Shown here: in pieces, positions 14,613 through 23,253 of the stretch
How the letters are laid out: every line of letters begins with the position of its first letter
Position numbering within the stretch: position 1 is the first letter of the stretch
DNA from: CAZWDL01 sp964632995
GTDB lineage: Bacteria > Bacteroidota > Bacteroidia > Chitinophagales > Saprospiraceae
Reading direction: 5' to 3'
Assembly (NCBI GenBank): GCA_964632995.1
Contig: CAZWDL010000052.1
Location: forward strand, 1 to 46,409
Length of the DNA: 46,409 nt
Position numbers and translations under genes: made by a program
Notes under the pieces: model-generated
The model's database searches: none
Told to the model about the DNA's origin: nothing
Seen by the model: only the letters and a program-made list of their open reading frames with translations

Positions 14613-15353
14613 TCAATCCTTCCTCTTAGACCAGATCTCGTACATCGGATCTCCCTTGCTGCTGAATCCGGAGTGGTGCCAGTCGTCGCCTTCCACGCGG
14701 AAGTCGAATTCCAGTTGGGCGCCTACCCGGCTGTCGTCGCGCGAGAAGAAGAGGATATTTTCGGTGTATTTGCCGTCTTCGGCGCTGTAGGTGCCGCCGC
14801 CGGTGCCGAAGAATTCGCCCGTTTCAGTATTATAGGCGATCCACTGAAAGCGGTTGCCGGTGAGGATTTTCATCGTCTTGCGCGGCTGATCGGTATTACG
14901 GCGTTGGATCTCGCCATCGCGCCGGCGGCCGGAGAAGAGCCAGGGGCCGGTGAGGGCTGTTGATTCGCCGGCGTCCAGCGCCTGCCATTCGGAGGCATCG
15001 GCCCCCGACGGAGTAAGCTGAAGCTGGCCGGATTTCATCTTAGTCTTTAAGGTTCCCTCCTGCCCGATCTGCGCTTCGTCTTTGGTGTGAAACTCGTAAT
15101 GCAGGGTGAGCTTATTGCCTTTATGCTCAAAATTGCCGCCCTTGGTCATTATGAAGGCGCCGTCATCGGCATGATAACGCGTCCAGGTGAAGTAATCGCC
15201 GGAGAAGAGCAGCACTTCGGTGATCTCCTCCCCTTCCATGGTCATCTGATGGCTCCAGGCGCCTTGCAGGTCCGCTTTCGCTAAAAGAGCCGGGCGTTCC
15301 TCCGCGACAAGCGTAGCCGCGAGAAACAAACTAAGTATGCTTGTGAATAACAT
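14613..15353 (-). CDS. Secreted protein with two tandem lipocalin-like (DUF4488-type) repeats
   Basis: 246 residues. Signal peptide MLFTSILSLFLAATLVA with cleavage near residue 18. Two beta-rich halves align by eye: LQGAWSHQMTMEGEEITEVLLF ... FTWTRYHADDGAFIMTKGG (about 29-75), and LTGPWLFSGRRRDGE ... FQWIAYNTETGEFFGTGGGTY (about 134-195). In both halves a G-x-W start is followed by the W-x-x-Y-x-x-x-x-G-x-F segment typical of lipocalin-like DUF4488. The most likely location is the periplasm or surface. No catalytic residues stand out, and a ligand-binding role is inference. It stands alone between intergenic repeats. Confidence 0.7.
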   Translation of the reverse strand: MLFTSILSLFLAATLVAEERPALLAKADLQGAWSHQMTMEGEEITEVLLFSGDYFTWTRYHADDGAFIMTKGGNFEHKGNKLTLHYEFHTKDEAQIGQEGTLKTKMKSGQLQLTPSGADASEWQALDAGESTALTGPWLFSGRRRDGEIQRRNTDQPRKTMKILTGNRFQWIAYNTETGEFFGTGGGTYSAEDGKYTENILFFSRDDSRVGAQLEFDFRVEGDDWHHSGFSSKGDPMYEIWSKRKD

Positions 15354-15563
15354 GCTCGTAAGGTTTTGGTAAGATCTTAAAGCTAAGCAATGTGACTAAT
15401 TTTTTCATCCTCTTTTGGTAATTATACTGATTCCATTCTCTTTTCACGTACCTACCTTTCATCAGGAATTTGAAGATCAACACTATAAGTATTCTGCCCC
15501 CTTCGTTCCCCGGGTCGGGTTTACCCTGTAGAATAGTCGCTTCGGGAATTCCACGGGGTAAAC

Positions 15564-15615
15564 CTTCCACTTCCGATTTCCCACTTCCGACTTCCCACTT
15601 CCGACTTCCGACTTA
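15564..15615 (+). repeat. Short tandem repeats of CTTCCGA/CTTCCCA type
   Basis: Plus strand shows several head-to-tail 7-mers (ACTTCCGA, ACTTCCCA, TTCCGATTTCCCA). Related strings occur at 19926-19955, 10664-10681 (opposite orientation) and 42551-42570, always in spacers. It marks a dispersed intergenic family. Confidence 0.6.
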
Positions 15616-15618
15616 GCA

Positions 15619-16431
15619 TCATTCCCTAACCGCATACCAAAACGGCAGCGCCACCAGGAAGATTCCACCCAGGATATTACCGATGGCAGCCGGGAGCAGA
15701 TTCCAGGTAATGGCAATGGCCCAGCCCGGGCCCTCGCCCGTGGGCATAATGAGCGAGAAATAGCCGATATTGGCCGGGCTGTGCTGGAAGTTGGCGGCTA
15801 CAAAAAGGCTGACCGCCAGAAAAACGGGAATGTATTTGCCGATAATGGTACGCCCCATCACGGCGAAGACGGCCGCCATCCCTACCAGCCAGTTGCCGAA
15901 GATGCCGGACACCAGGGCCCGGAACCAGGAGCCGGCGCCACCCTGCTCGTAATAGATCATCTTTTTCTCGATGACGTGCAGGAGGCCTTCCTGTATGAGT
16001 TCAGGGTAGATGTGAGCGTAGTTGATCAGCAACCCGACGATGAGCGCTCCCACGACATTACCGATGATAGCCAGCACCCAGAAAACCAGGGCGCCCTTGA
16101 TCAGTTCCTGCGGTGAACAGTTGAGCATACTGGCGGGCAATATCACATTGGCCTCCGTAAACAGCACCGCCCGGGACAGGATCACCATGAAAAAACCCAC
16201 CGAAAAGCCGAAGCCCTGCAGCAGCAACTGCAGTCCAAGCGTCTCCACACCGGCCGAAAGCAGGATGGAGAATAGCGCTCCAAAAGTAATAAATGCGCCG
16301 GCCATGACAGCCAGCACAATAATCTTGGGCACCGATAAATGCAGCAGATGCCGCCGTGCTTCTTTTGACATTTCATCGACGACGTAACGCGACTCCAGAA
16401 AGCGGTTTTGGGGACGGGAAGAATCAGCCAT
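15619..16431 (-). CDS. Formate/nitrite transporter (FNT) family protein
   Basis: 270 residues from ATG 16431; an upstream GTG at 16482 is possible but adds a non-membrane tail. Six hydrophobic segments follow a soluble head: VPKIIVLAVMAGAFITFGALF, LLQGFGFSVGFFMVILSRAVLFTEANV, GALVFWVLAIIGNVVGALIVG, VSGIFGNWLVGMAAVFAVMG, IIGKYIPVFLAVSLFVAANFQHSPANI (shown in parts) and the C-terminal pair. The family hallmarks are visible: LFTEAN in the second helix and the NFQHSPANIG segment, which supplies the central-pore His as in FocA/NirC. These pentameric channels pass formate, nitrite or other small monovalent anions across the inner membrane. The longer YfdC-like form fits. No metabolic neighbour gives the substrate. 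Confidence 0.88.
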   Translation of the reverse strand: MADSSRPQNRFLESRYVVDEMSKEARRHLLHLSVPKIIVLAVMAGAFITFGALFSILLSAGVETLGLQLLLQGFGFSVGFFMVILSRAVLFTEANVILPASMLNCSPQELIKGALVFWVLAIIGNVVGALIVGLLINYAHIYPELIQEGLLHVIEKKMIYYEQGGAGSWFRALVSGIFGNWLVGMAAVFAVMGRTIIGKYIPVFLAVSLFVAANFQHSPANIGYFSLIMPTGEGPGWAIAITWNLLPAAIGNILGGIFLVALPFWYAVRE

Positions 16432-16747
16432 GATACGGATATTTCGTTTTGATTGATCGAATAATAATCTTTTGTGCCTCACGCAACTGGTGTCCGAAAG
16501 ACAGTTTCTTATGCCCGGCTCTTTTTTTCTTTCTCAAATCCCCTTAACTTGGGTGTTAGAAGTACTGACCTCCGTCGCAACAGAAGCCCGCCGGAAATGT
16601 TAATCCCGGTTTTTTACGCTGCCCTCAAAGGCTAATAGCCAACGGCAGAAATTTTCCATATTCAAGTCTGGACCTTACGCCTGGAGTTCAACATGTATAA
16701 AAACACCTTTAATCCTAATTCTATCACATCACTCAAATCCAAACGTT

Positions 16748-17332
16748 ATGAAAAATCTGTTTCAGTTATTGTTGCTTTTAATGCTTACCCTGGGCTATGC
16801 CTGCGGGCCGGCAGATACGGGCGAAGAGGGCGCCGGTGAGGAAACCACCGAAGCCGCTGAGGAAGATACTGCGGAAGCCGAACAACCTAAGAGCCCCCGG
16901 CAGGAGGTAGAAGGCATGATCGGTTCTACCGGCATCACGATGAATTTCGGCAGCCCCTCCGTCCGCGACCGGCAGATCTGGGGCGGGCTGGTGCCTTACG
17001 GCGAGGTATGGCGCACCGGCGCTAACGAAGCCACCACCGTCACTTTCGCCAACGACGTAGCCGTGGAAGGCGAGCCGCTGCCCGCCGGGAAGTACTCCCT
17101 CTATACCATCCCGGGTGAGGAAGAATGGACCATCATCTTCAATAAGCAAACCGGCCAGTGGGGCACCAACTACGACGAATCGCAGGACGCCCTGCGCGTT
17201 CAGGTGGAGCCCCAAATGGTGGAAGAACACCAGGAAGCCATGACCTTCAACATTGAGGACGGTCAGATCATACTGCGCTGGGGAAAACTCGCCGTACCGA
17301 TCGATGTACAGGCAACGCAAGGAGAAAGTTAA
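16748..17332 (+). CDS. DUF2911 domain lipoprotein
   Basis: 194 residues. Signal peptide MKNLFQLLLLLMLTLGYAC with lipobox GYAC (lipidation at C19). Then comes an acidic low-complexity linker rich in Glu, Ala and Thr (about 24-48), and the DUF2911 domain: ITMNFGSPSVRDRQIWGGLVP, YGEVWRTGANEATTVTF, LPAGKYSLYTIPGE and EWTIIFNKQTGQWG. DUF2911 proteins are envelope lipoproteins very common in Bacteroidota with no proven biochemical role. The gene ends before a clear two-way terminator and faces a truncated cupredoxin gene. Confidence 0.9.
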   Translation: MKNLFQLLLLLMLTLGYACGPADTGEEGAGEETTEAAEEDTAEAEQPKSPRQEVEGMIGSTGITMNFGSPSVRDRQIWGGLVPYGEVWRTGANEATTVTFANDVAVEGEPLPAGKYSLYTIPGEEEWTIIFNKQTGQWGTNYDESQDALRVQVEPQMVEEHQEAMTFNIEDGQIILRWGKLAVPIDVQATQGES

Positions 17333-17458
17333 CCCTGACACAAATATTTGAAAATCAATCATTTTCGATCATTTGTCGTCATTATTCATGGGCTTACCAT
17401 GAATAATCCGGGTTAAAGGATTGACTGTTAGCCGTTAACTATCTCTTCAATAACTAAA

Positions 17459-17500
17459 AAGAGGCTTGCCGCGTTAAAAGCAGCAAGCCTCTTCCTTTTT
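17459..17500. terminator. Bidirectional intrinsic terminator
   Basis: Perfect stem AAGAGGCTTGC (17459-17469) / GCAAGCCTCTT (17483-17493) followed by CCTTTTT on the plus strand, and by TTTTTAG on the minus strand. It serves the DUF2911 gene and the convergent cupredoxin remnant. Confidence 0.8.
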
Positions 17501-17531
17501 GGCGATTTCGACTTCCCAATTCCCTCTTACA

Positions 17532-17813
17532 TCATTTCACCTCGACAATGCCGACCATATTGGCGCCTTCATGAGGTTTGCAAAAGTATTTATAGGTTCC
17601 TTTTACTTCGAAAGTATGCCGGAACTCGGTGTCGGACTGCAGCCTTCCGCTGTCGAAGTGTTGAGCGCCTTCGGGCAGCCGGACACTGCGCTCCATTGTA
17701 GCTTCCGAAGCATCGCAGGTGACCGTGTGGACAATCATGGAAGTGTTTTTCCACAATACGGTCTCTTCGCCCCTACTGAGACCTACCAGATTTTGAAACC
17801 TGGCAGGTCTCAA
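17532..17813 (-). pseudogene. Plastocyanin/azurin-like cupredoxin, 5'-truncated at a palindrome
   Basis: The 93-codon frame encodes the C-terminal two-thirds of a cupredoxin: GEETVLWKNTSMIVHTVT with the first copper His, then YFCKPHEGANMVGIVEVK with the Cys, His and Met copper ligands (C-x2-H-x4-M). There is no signal peptide and no ATG; the only start is a TTG lying inside a palindrome (17778-17811) that abruptly replaces the normal first beta-strands. In-frame upstream there is a TAA at 17847-17849 and no ATG. Intact relatives are exported electron carriers. It is probably a remnant left when a palindromic element disrupted the gene; a short cytoplasmic product is less likely. Confidence 0.65.
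17778..17811. repeat. Palindromic element GAGACCTRCCAG...
   Basis: 34-bp imperfect palindrome: GAGACCTACCAGA on the left and TGGCAGGTCTC on the right, around a TTTGAAA centre. It sits exactly at the point where cupredoxin homology stops, suggesting a small mobile or REP-like element. Confidence 0.6.
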
Positions 17814-18074
17814 CTGGCGACCGACAGTAGATTCTACTATTTCTTTTTATTCAAAAGAAAACCTTCCCACTGCCAAAGCCGAAATACCATTTCTGAAAGG
17901 GCGATATTTGTTCAGCTCAACTTTTCTTCGTGAAATTCGTTTTTATAATGAGAAACAGCTATTATCAATTCTCGCCATCTATTTTTCTAAATCTCACTTC
18001 ACCTATTCAGATTGCGACCCTCGTCATCGTCTCGAGCGTATTGTGTTAATTCCATGAACAATTAAATTAAAACT

Positions 18075-19022
18075 GTGAGGACTATTACGACAAGACTACT
18101 ACGAAGAAAGACCTTTTACTTTTCCCTCTTACTAGCTGCTATCCTGGCTTTTGTATATGATTTTGCAGAAATGCGCCGTAGTGACCGCGCCTTTACGGCG
18201 GTGCTCAATGATAATCACTACGGCTACGAAGCGGAGATAGACTATTACCGTGTGGAAGGTCGCCGGATGCGCTACGTAGAGATCGGCCACGATTCCTTGC
18301 CTCTCATAGTCTTCATCCACGGCGCACCCAGCTCCTCCGCTTTCTGGGAGGACCTGCTGCGCGACAGCCTGCTGCTGGGGCGCGCCAAGCTGCTGGCTAT
18401 TGACCGGCCCGGCTACGGCTATTCCGGTTTTGGGCTTCCCGAAATATCGGTAAAAAAACAAGCGGGTTACATCGCGGAGCTCTTACAGCAAAAACGATCG
18501 ATTCACGATAAAATCGTACTGCACGGCTCCTCCTACGGCGGTACCGTCACGGCCCGCATCGCAATGGATTACCCGAACCTCGTTGACGGCATACTGCTAC
18601 AGTCGGCCTCTGTAGCTCCCGGGCTGGAAAAAACGTACTGGATTTCCTACCCCACCAGTCACTGGCTTTTGAAATGGCTCATGCCTGCTACCATCCGCGT
18701 AGCCAATGCCGAAAAACTTTCCCACCGTAAGCAACTCGAAGAAATGGCGCCCTTATGGGAGGACATACGCAGCGCCGCCATCATTCTCCACGGAACGGCT
18801 GATGAGCTCATCTTTCCCAAAAATGCTGCTTACGCCAAGGAAAGGTTAAAAAATGCGGTTTACCTGGAGGTGCAAATGGTAAAAGATAAAGGACATGACC
18901 TGCTGTGGACGGGACGCCACCTGCTTGTCAATTCACTGATGAAACTGATTTCGATAGAACGGGAAATCGAGTTGTTTCCAAAAGAGGGCGAAAGGGCCGT
19001 CCCCGCCATGCTGGCCAAATGA
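18075..19022 (+). CDS. Membrane-anchored alpha/beta hydrolase
   Basis: 315 residues starting at GTG 18075. One N-terminal signal-anchor helix (FYFSLLLAAILAFVYDFA, about 14-31) places the enzyme in the periplasm. Alpha/beta-hydrolase hallmarks: oxyanion-hole HGAPSS (82-87), nucleophile elbow G151-S-S153-Y-G155, acid in HGTADELIF (D243) and catalytic His in DKGHDLLW (H274). The triad is complete and in order. The substrate is unknown; the family covers esterases, peptidases and haloperoxidase-like enzymes. Single gene; no ATG close to the GTG would keep the membrane anchor. Confidence 0.88.
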   Translation: MRTITTRLLRRKTFYFSLLLAAILAFVYDFAEMRRSDRAFTAVLNDNHYGYEAEIDYYRVEGRRMRYVEIGHDSLPLIVFIHGAPSSSAFWEDLLRDSLLLGRAKLLAIDRPGYGYSGFGLPEISVKKQAGYIAELLQQKRSIHDKIVLHGSSYGGTVTARIAMDYPNLVDGILLQSASVAPGLEKTYWISYPTSHWLLKWLMPATIRVANAEKLSHRKQLEEMAPLWEDIRSAAIILHGTADELIFPKNAAYAKERLKNAVYLEVQMVKDKGHDLLWTGRHLLVNSLMKLISIEREIELFPKEGERAVPAMLAK

Positions 19023-19159
19023 CCCGAAGAGATGCTACAAAAGGCGGCTTATCCTGCTGACCGGCGTGATAAACAGTTTGTGATCCATGGCTTCCCGGTT
19101 CAGATGGATAAGCCCCCTTTTGTTATTTTTATGATTATATTTCCGCCTACGCCCAAACA

Positions 19160-19867
19160 ATGTCGAACCTAGTCCAAGTCCCGCACATGAGTCAGAACGT
19201 CAAAATCGAAGAAAGCTGGAAAGAAGCACTTTCCGGTGAATTTGAACAACCTTACTTCCAAACCATCGCCCAATACATTCGCAAAAGAAAAGCGGAAGGC
19301 GCTACCATCTACCCGCCCGGGTCCAAAATATTCAATGCCTTTAACAAAACCCCTTTTGATGAAGTTAAGGTGGTCATCCTCGGACAGGACCCCTACCACA
19401 ACCCCGGCCAGGCTATGGGCCTTTGCTTCTCTGTTCCCAAAGAGGTCACTCCGCCGCCTTCCCTGAAGCGTATCTTTAAGGAATTGAACAACGACCTGGG
19501 TGTGGAGCCTCCTGATCACGGCGACCTCAGCCCCTGGGCGGAAAACGGGGTTTTCCTGCTCAATGCCATCCTTACCGTCGAAAAGAACAATCCGGGCGCT
19601 CACAAAGATATCGGCTGGCAGAACTTCACCGACGCCGCTATCCGCAAACTATCTGAGGAAAGGGAGCATCTCGTTTTCCTGCTGTGGGGCAACTTTGCCA
19701 AACGCAAAGAGGCGCTGGTCGATACCGATAAACACCTGGTCCTCACCTCGGCCCACCCCTCCCCTTTCACCCGCGATGCATTCTTCAATAATCATCACTT
19801 TTCCAAAGCTAATGAGTTCCTGAAAAAACACGGAATAGAACCGGTGGACTGGAGGCTTGATGCTTGA
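19160..19867 (+). CDS. ung: Uracil-DNA glycosylase
   Basis: 235 residues, family 1 UNG. Catalytic water-activating motif GQDPYH (75-80, Asp77, His80), the LWGNFA segment (175-180) and the DNA-intercalation loop HPSPF (199-203) are all present. It removes uracil from DNA, starting base-excision repair. Start chosen at ATG 19160; an internal ATG (codon 10) is also possible and would still keep the whole fold. It is followed by spacer repeats and a convergent gene. The assignment is certain. Confidence 0.98.
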   Translation: MSNLVQVPHMSQNVKIEESWKEALSGEFEQPYFQTIAQYIRKRKAEGATIYPPGSKIFNAFNKTPFDEVKVVILGQDPYHNPGQAMGLCFSVPKEVTPPPSLKRIFKELNNDLGVEPPDHGDLSPWAENGVFLLNAILTVEKNNPGAHKDIGWQNFTDAAIRKLSEEREHLVFLLWGNFAKRKEALVDTDKHLVLTSAHPSPFTRDAFFNNHHFSKANEFLKKHGIEPVDWRLDA

Positions 19868-19925
19868 TGATGGGTGCTGGATGGCGCTAGCCTGGAATAT
19901 TCCCTGGATATGCTCCGCTAAGCCC

Positions 19926-19986
19926 CTTCCGACTTCCGCTTTCCCACTTCCCACTTGGATTTGGGTGCTGGGTGCTGGGTGCTGGA
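19926..19986. repeat. Spacer repeats: CTTCCGAC/CTTCCCAC units and GGGTGCT tandem
   Basis: CTTCCGACTTCCGCTTTCCC-type units (19926-19955) are followed by three head-to-tail GGGTGCT copies (19963-19984). GGTGCTGGAT also appears at 19873-19882. These simple repeats fill the 228-base gap between ung and the convergent gene. Confidence 0.6.
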
Positions 19987-20095
19987 TTAACCATTATCGC
20001 TTTGCCTGACCAGGCTGCCAACAGCCAATAGCAAAAAGCCGCTATGCCCAGACAGGCTTTGAAAACCGAAAGGCCACACTTTGTAAAGCCGAGCC

Positions 20096-22687
20096 TCACC
20101 AATCCAGCTCAACGGTATAAGCATACACACTTGTCCCTTCACCTACGATGACGCTCATTTTTCCATTTCCGTAAAGGTCCGCAATACAAAAAGGCGTACT
20201 ACCCGCAAGGGGAAACCCTGCATGCAGTTTTCCTTCTCCATCCAGTAAATAGATTTTCTGCGAGTCTTTATCGAGCAGGCCGGCGAAGGATTTATTCTGT
20301 CCTGGTACGGGAACTTCGAAAAGCTCATCCGGGCGGCGATCGAAGCGATAGCGGAAGGCACGGCGAAAGTCATTACTGCTGTAGTAATGTAAGGTCAAAG
20401 CACTACCGGAAAGGGCGAGGTAATCTTTGCGGTCATCCCCCAGCAGGTCTGTAAAGGTAAAATAAACAGGCCGCTCAGAAGAGCCTCGCAGAGGCAGTGG
20501 AAAATGTTCTCCCGACAAGTTGAGCACCTGTACGACCCCATCTTGATTACAGGCCACTATACGGCTGGAGCGAGGATGCAGCTGATAGTCGGGAGGAGAA
20601 GGAAAAGTATCCTGAAAAAGGACCGGGGGGAAGCGATGCGTCCCATTGCGTTTCAACACGTGCAGCGTGCCGATTTCATTGAGCACAACGAAAAAATCCT
20701 TTCCCGTTTCCTGGAAATGAAGCAGCGGATGCCTTACCGCCCCTACGCTGTCGCTGGGATTCCAGCCCGGTACGGGCAGCCCCTCCCTGTTGAACCCATA
20801 GATTCGTTCATTGCTACAGGCTACAAAAAAGGCGTACCCGCCCGCTCCGGTCGTATCGATGACCGTAAGGCCGTTGCTGGCCTCACTTTGCAGGCGCAAA
20901 GGAAAATTTCCTACTGTTCCGCCTCTGTCCAGATCCAACAGGTGGATGGCATTGGCCGTATTAAAGAGCAGCTGGCCCTGTCCATCTCCGTAGTAATCGA
21001 TCAGGTGAAAATCTGACAAAACCGGTCCCGGCAGCGCTTCCCTCCAGCGGACGCCCCCCTCCGCACCGAGCAGATAAAGCTGGTAGAATTCATCCTGCAC
21101 CAGAAACAAAGGGGAGGATACTCCGGGTGCTTTGATTTGCTGAGGCGCGCGCAGCACCGGTGCTTCCAGCCGCGTACGCCATACAAAAGCGGGCCTGGCG
21201 GCAGCAGCGTTTTCACCGGCCGGCCAGATACCCGAAAATTGCGGATTCACCTGATCGGCCCGCCACTGTAGCCCGGCATAGGGGAAGTTTTGTAACAGGG
21301 GGATCAGTGCCCGGGTCAGGGAATCTTTGCGCAGAGAAGCTTCCAGCATGGCCGGACGGGCGAGCCACCAGGTCCGGGCCGGCGCATCGTTATGTTCATA
21401 GTAGTTGATAAAGGATTCGGAAAAAGGCAGGGTAGCATTCACCAGGTACTGGTCGATCCACAACTCCAGTGCTGATTTTGAGTTCGCCAGCAACAGGACC
21501 TCATCCAGTAAAACAACATAAGGGTTCTCAAAGACCTGGGAAGGTAAGCCTTTTACCGGTGGCGACAACTGATCACTCAACAGGCGGCGGATGCGATAAG
21601 TCTGGTACTCGTAGTCTTCCAGCACGCCCACGCGGCCGGCTAGTTCCTCCAGGGCCGCCGCTCCATCGGAAGGGTTCTGCAAAGGAAGCATCCAGAAGCG
21701 ATCAGCGTTACCGCCGGGGCCGTGCTGCCGCGTAACGACCAGGGCCTGCTCCTGTCCTGCTACTCCCTCGAAATGCTCGCGTAGCAGATCCGCCTGCACC
21801 GCTTCCTGCTCCCACCGTTCATCGGACGCCTCAACAGGGATCCACTCCAGCCAGGCCATATCCTCCGGAATGAATTGCAGGATGGATCCGGGACGGGCGT
21901 TGCGTGTCCCGCTCAGCTGTTCAAAAACTTTCCCTTCCCGGGGAAAATAAGCGCCTTCCACCATCCCCTCTACCGCTGTCCTGTTCCAGCCCAGGCGCAG
22001 CCATCCGGGTGGCCAGAGCATTCCGGCGCCGGGCCATCGTTCATTAAGGGTTTTCCCGCTGATCCAGAAGCTCAGGCCGCTTTCCGCAAAATCAGCAGCC
22101 GCTCCGGAAAGAACCGGGTTGGTGTTCACCCGGCTGAGATGCCCTACCACTTCCTCTACCAGAAAAGGGAACCGGCCCAGAAGCAATAAATTGTGGTGCC
22201 CGGCGGCTACCAGGCTGCGCCCGGAAGCCATGGTCAAGCGGTGAACAGCGTAATTGCGGTACATGGTTTGGCGCAAGCCGGAAGCTCCCTGCTGCAAAGC
22301 CGCTATATCGAAGCCGCTGTCGCCGGGATCGAGCACCGCCCCCAGCGCCGCTCCCTCCGGGCCTCCTTCCTGAAGAAAAAACAGCAGCGCTCCTAGTCCG
22401 GCCGTATCGGCCAGCTCCAATACTTCCCGGTACAAGGCCAGATCGCGACGAACAGCCTGCGGCAGTGCTACTTCGAAAGCAGTGGAATCGGAGGAACGGA
22501 GAAAGTCAGCGGCATCCGGCCAACCTGCTATCAGGCCGCTGGTAGGAGGAAGGGCCTGAAACAAAACTGCTCGATTTCCCGAAAAGCGGAAAAAGAGCGC
22601 CCAGACCAGCAAAAGCACTACAAAGATCAGGAATAAGCCATAAATCCAATATTTACCTGGTTTCAATTGCTTAAATTTGTGACTCAC
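20096..22687 (-). CDS. Large membrane-anchored protein, DUF3352-like with C-terminal propeller-like region
   Basis: 863 residues. After a short basic head, one signal-anchor helix (IYGLFLIFVVLLLVWALFF, about 15-33) exports the rest. The N-terminal ~500 residues resemble DUF3352 proteins (LPPTSGLIAGWPDAADFL; GRSLVAAGHHNLLLLGRFP; LLDEVLLLANSKSALELWI). The remaining ~300 residues contain repeated blade-like strands: FHLIDYYGDGQGQLLFNTAN, AIHLLDLDRGG, YAFFVACSNERIYGFNREG, RIVACNQDGVVQVLNL and YLLDGEGKLHAGFPLAG. They read as a PQQ/FG-GAP-type propeller. There are no catalytic motifs. It may be a surface or periplasmic scaffold; function unknown. It converges on ung and is divergent from the DUF423 gene. 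Confidence 0.75.
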   Translation of the reverse strand: MSHKFKQLKPGKYWIYGLFLIFVVLLLVWALFFRFSGNRAVLFQALPPTSGLIAGWPDAADFLRSSDSTAFEVALPQAVRRDLALYREVLELADTAGLGALLFFLQEGGPEGAALGAVLDPGDSGFDIAALQQGASGLRQTMYRNYAVHRLTMASGRSLVAAGHHNLLLLGRFPFLVEEVVGHLSRVNTNPVLSGAAADFAESGLSFWISGKTLNERWPGAGMLWPPGWLRLGWNRTAVEGMVEGAYFPREGKVFEQLSGTRNARPGSILQFIPEDMAWLEWIPVEASDERWEQEAVQADLLREHFEGVAGQEQALVVTRQHGPGGNADRFWMLPLQNPSDGAAALEELAGRVGVLEDYEYQTYRIRRLLSDQLSPPVKGLPSQVFENPYVVLLDEVLLLANSKSALELWIDQYLVNATLPFSESFINYYEHNDAPARTWWLARPAMLEASLRKDSLTRALIPLLQNFPYAGLQWRADQVNPQFSGIWPAGENAAAARPAFVWRTRLEAPVLRAPQQIKAPGVSSPLFLVQDEFYQLYLLGAEGGVRWREALPGPVLSDFHLIDYYGDGQGQLLFNTANAIHLLDLDRGGTVGNFPLRLQSEASNGLTVIDTTGAGGYAFFVACSNERIYGFNREGLPVPGWNPSDSVGAVRHPLLHFQETGKDFFVVLNEIGTLHVLKRNGTHRFPPVLFQDTFPSPPDYQLHPRSSRIVACNQDGVVQVLNLSGEHFPLPLRGSSERPVYFTFTDLLGDDRKDYLALSGSALTLHYYSSNDFRRAFRYRFDRRPDELFEVPVPGQNKSFAGLLDKDSQKIYLLDGEGKLHAGFPLAGSTPFCIADLYGNGKMSVIVGEGTSVYAYTVELDW

Positions 22688-22742
22688 TAAAAGTAAAATA
22701 TATTAGCGTCTCTTTCTCATTCAATCCGGAAAGACATCCGCT

Positions 22743-23174
22743 ATGAAAGATACCTCCCCTGAAATATCAACAAGTACTATGAGAAAATTATTCCTTCGCA
22801 TCGGAAGTCTGATGGCGATGGCCGCCGTCATTCTGGGTGCATTCGGTTCACACGGCCTGGAAGGACTCATCGAACCGGAACGAATCAATACCTACGAAAT
22901 AGGTGTCCGCTACCATTTTTACCATGCCCTGGCGCTTCTCGCAACCGGCGTTCTGCTTTATTTTGGTAAAAAAAGTTTTTTGCACTATGCCGGGTGGTTT
23001 TTCATAGCGGGTATCGTACTGTTTTCCGGTTCGCTTTATCTCTTGTCCGTTCAAGATGTTCTCAACATCCCGGCGGCGCTGCTGGGACCCGTCACCCCCG
23101 TGGGCGGCCTTCTTTTTATCTTAGGCTGGATATTATTCTTCCTCAGCACCTACCAGCATCACCAGCGCAAGTGA
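22743..23174 (+). CDS. DUF423 family membrane protein
   Basis: 143 residues, four transmembrane helices. DUF423 (YgdD) signatures are clear: LGAFGSHGLEG near the N-terminus, YHFYHALALLATG in helix two, FSGSLYLLSV in helix three and PVTPVGGLLFILGWILFF in helix four. The function of the family is not established. ATG 22743 is given; the second ATG (codon 13, MRKLFLRIGS) would also be a good start and sits right before the first helix. It is divergent from the DUF3352-like gene, which starts 55 bases away. Confidence 0.93.
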   Translation: MKDTSPEISTSTMRKLFLRIGSLMAMAAVILGAFGSHGLEGLIEPERINTYEIGVRYHFYHALALLATGVLLYFGKKSFLHYAGWFFIAGIVLFSGSLYLLSVQDVLNIPAALLGPVTPVGGLLFILGWILFFLSTYQHHQRK

Positions 23175-23190
23175 ATGGCCTGGAGCATAA

Positions 23191-23231
23191 AAAAAGCGCC
23201 GTTCCCAATCAACCTGGAACAGCGCTTTTCG
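23191..23231. terminator. Bidirectional intrinsic terminator
   Basis: Stem AAAAGCGC-CGTTCC / GGAAC-A-GCGCTTTT with a short loop, flanked by A-run and T-run, between the convergent DUF423 gene and the respiratory block. It is the likely end of the respiratory transcript. Confidence 0.75.
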
Positions 23232-23253
23232 GCGTGCCGGCCGACGATTGTTT

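Noticed and set aside
16431..16482. Upstream GTG start for the FNT transporter
   Set aside because: It adds a basic, non-conserved tail; ATG 16431 gives a normal soluble head before the first helix.
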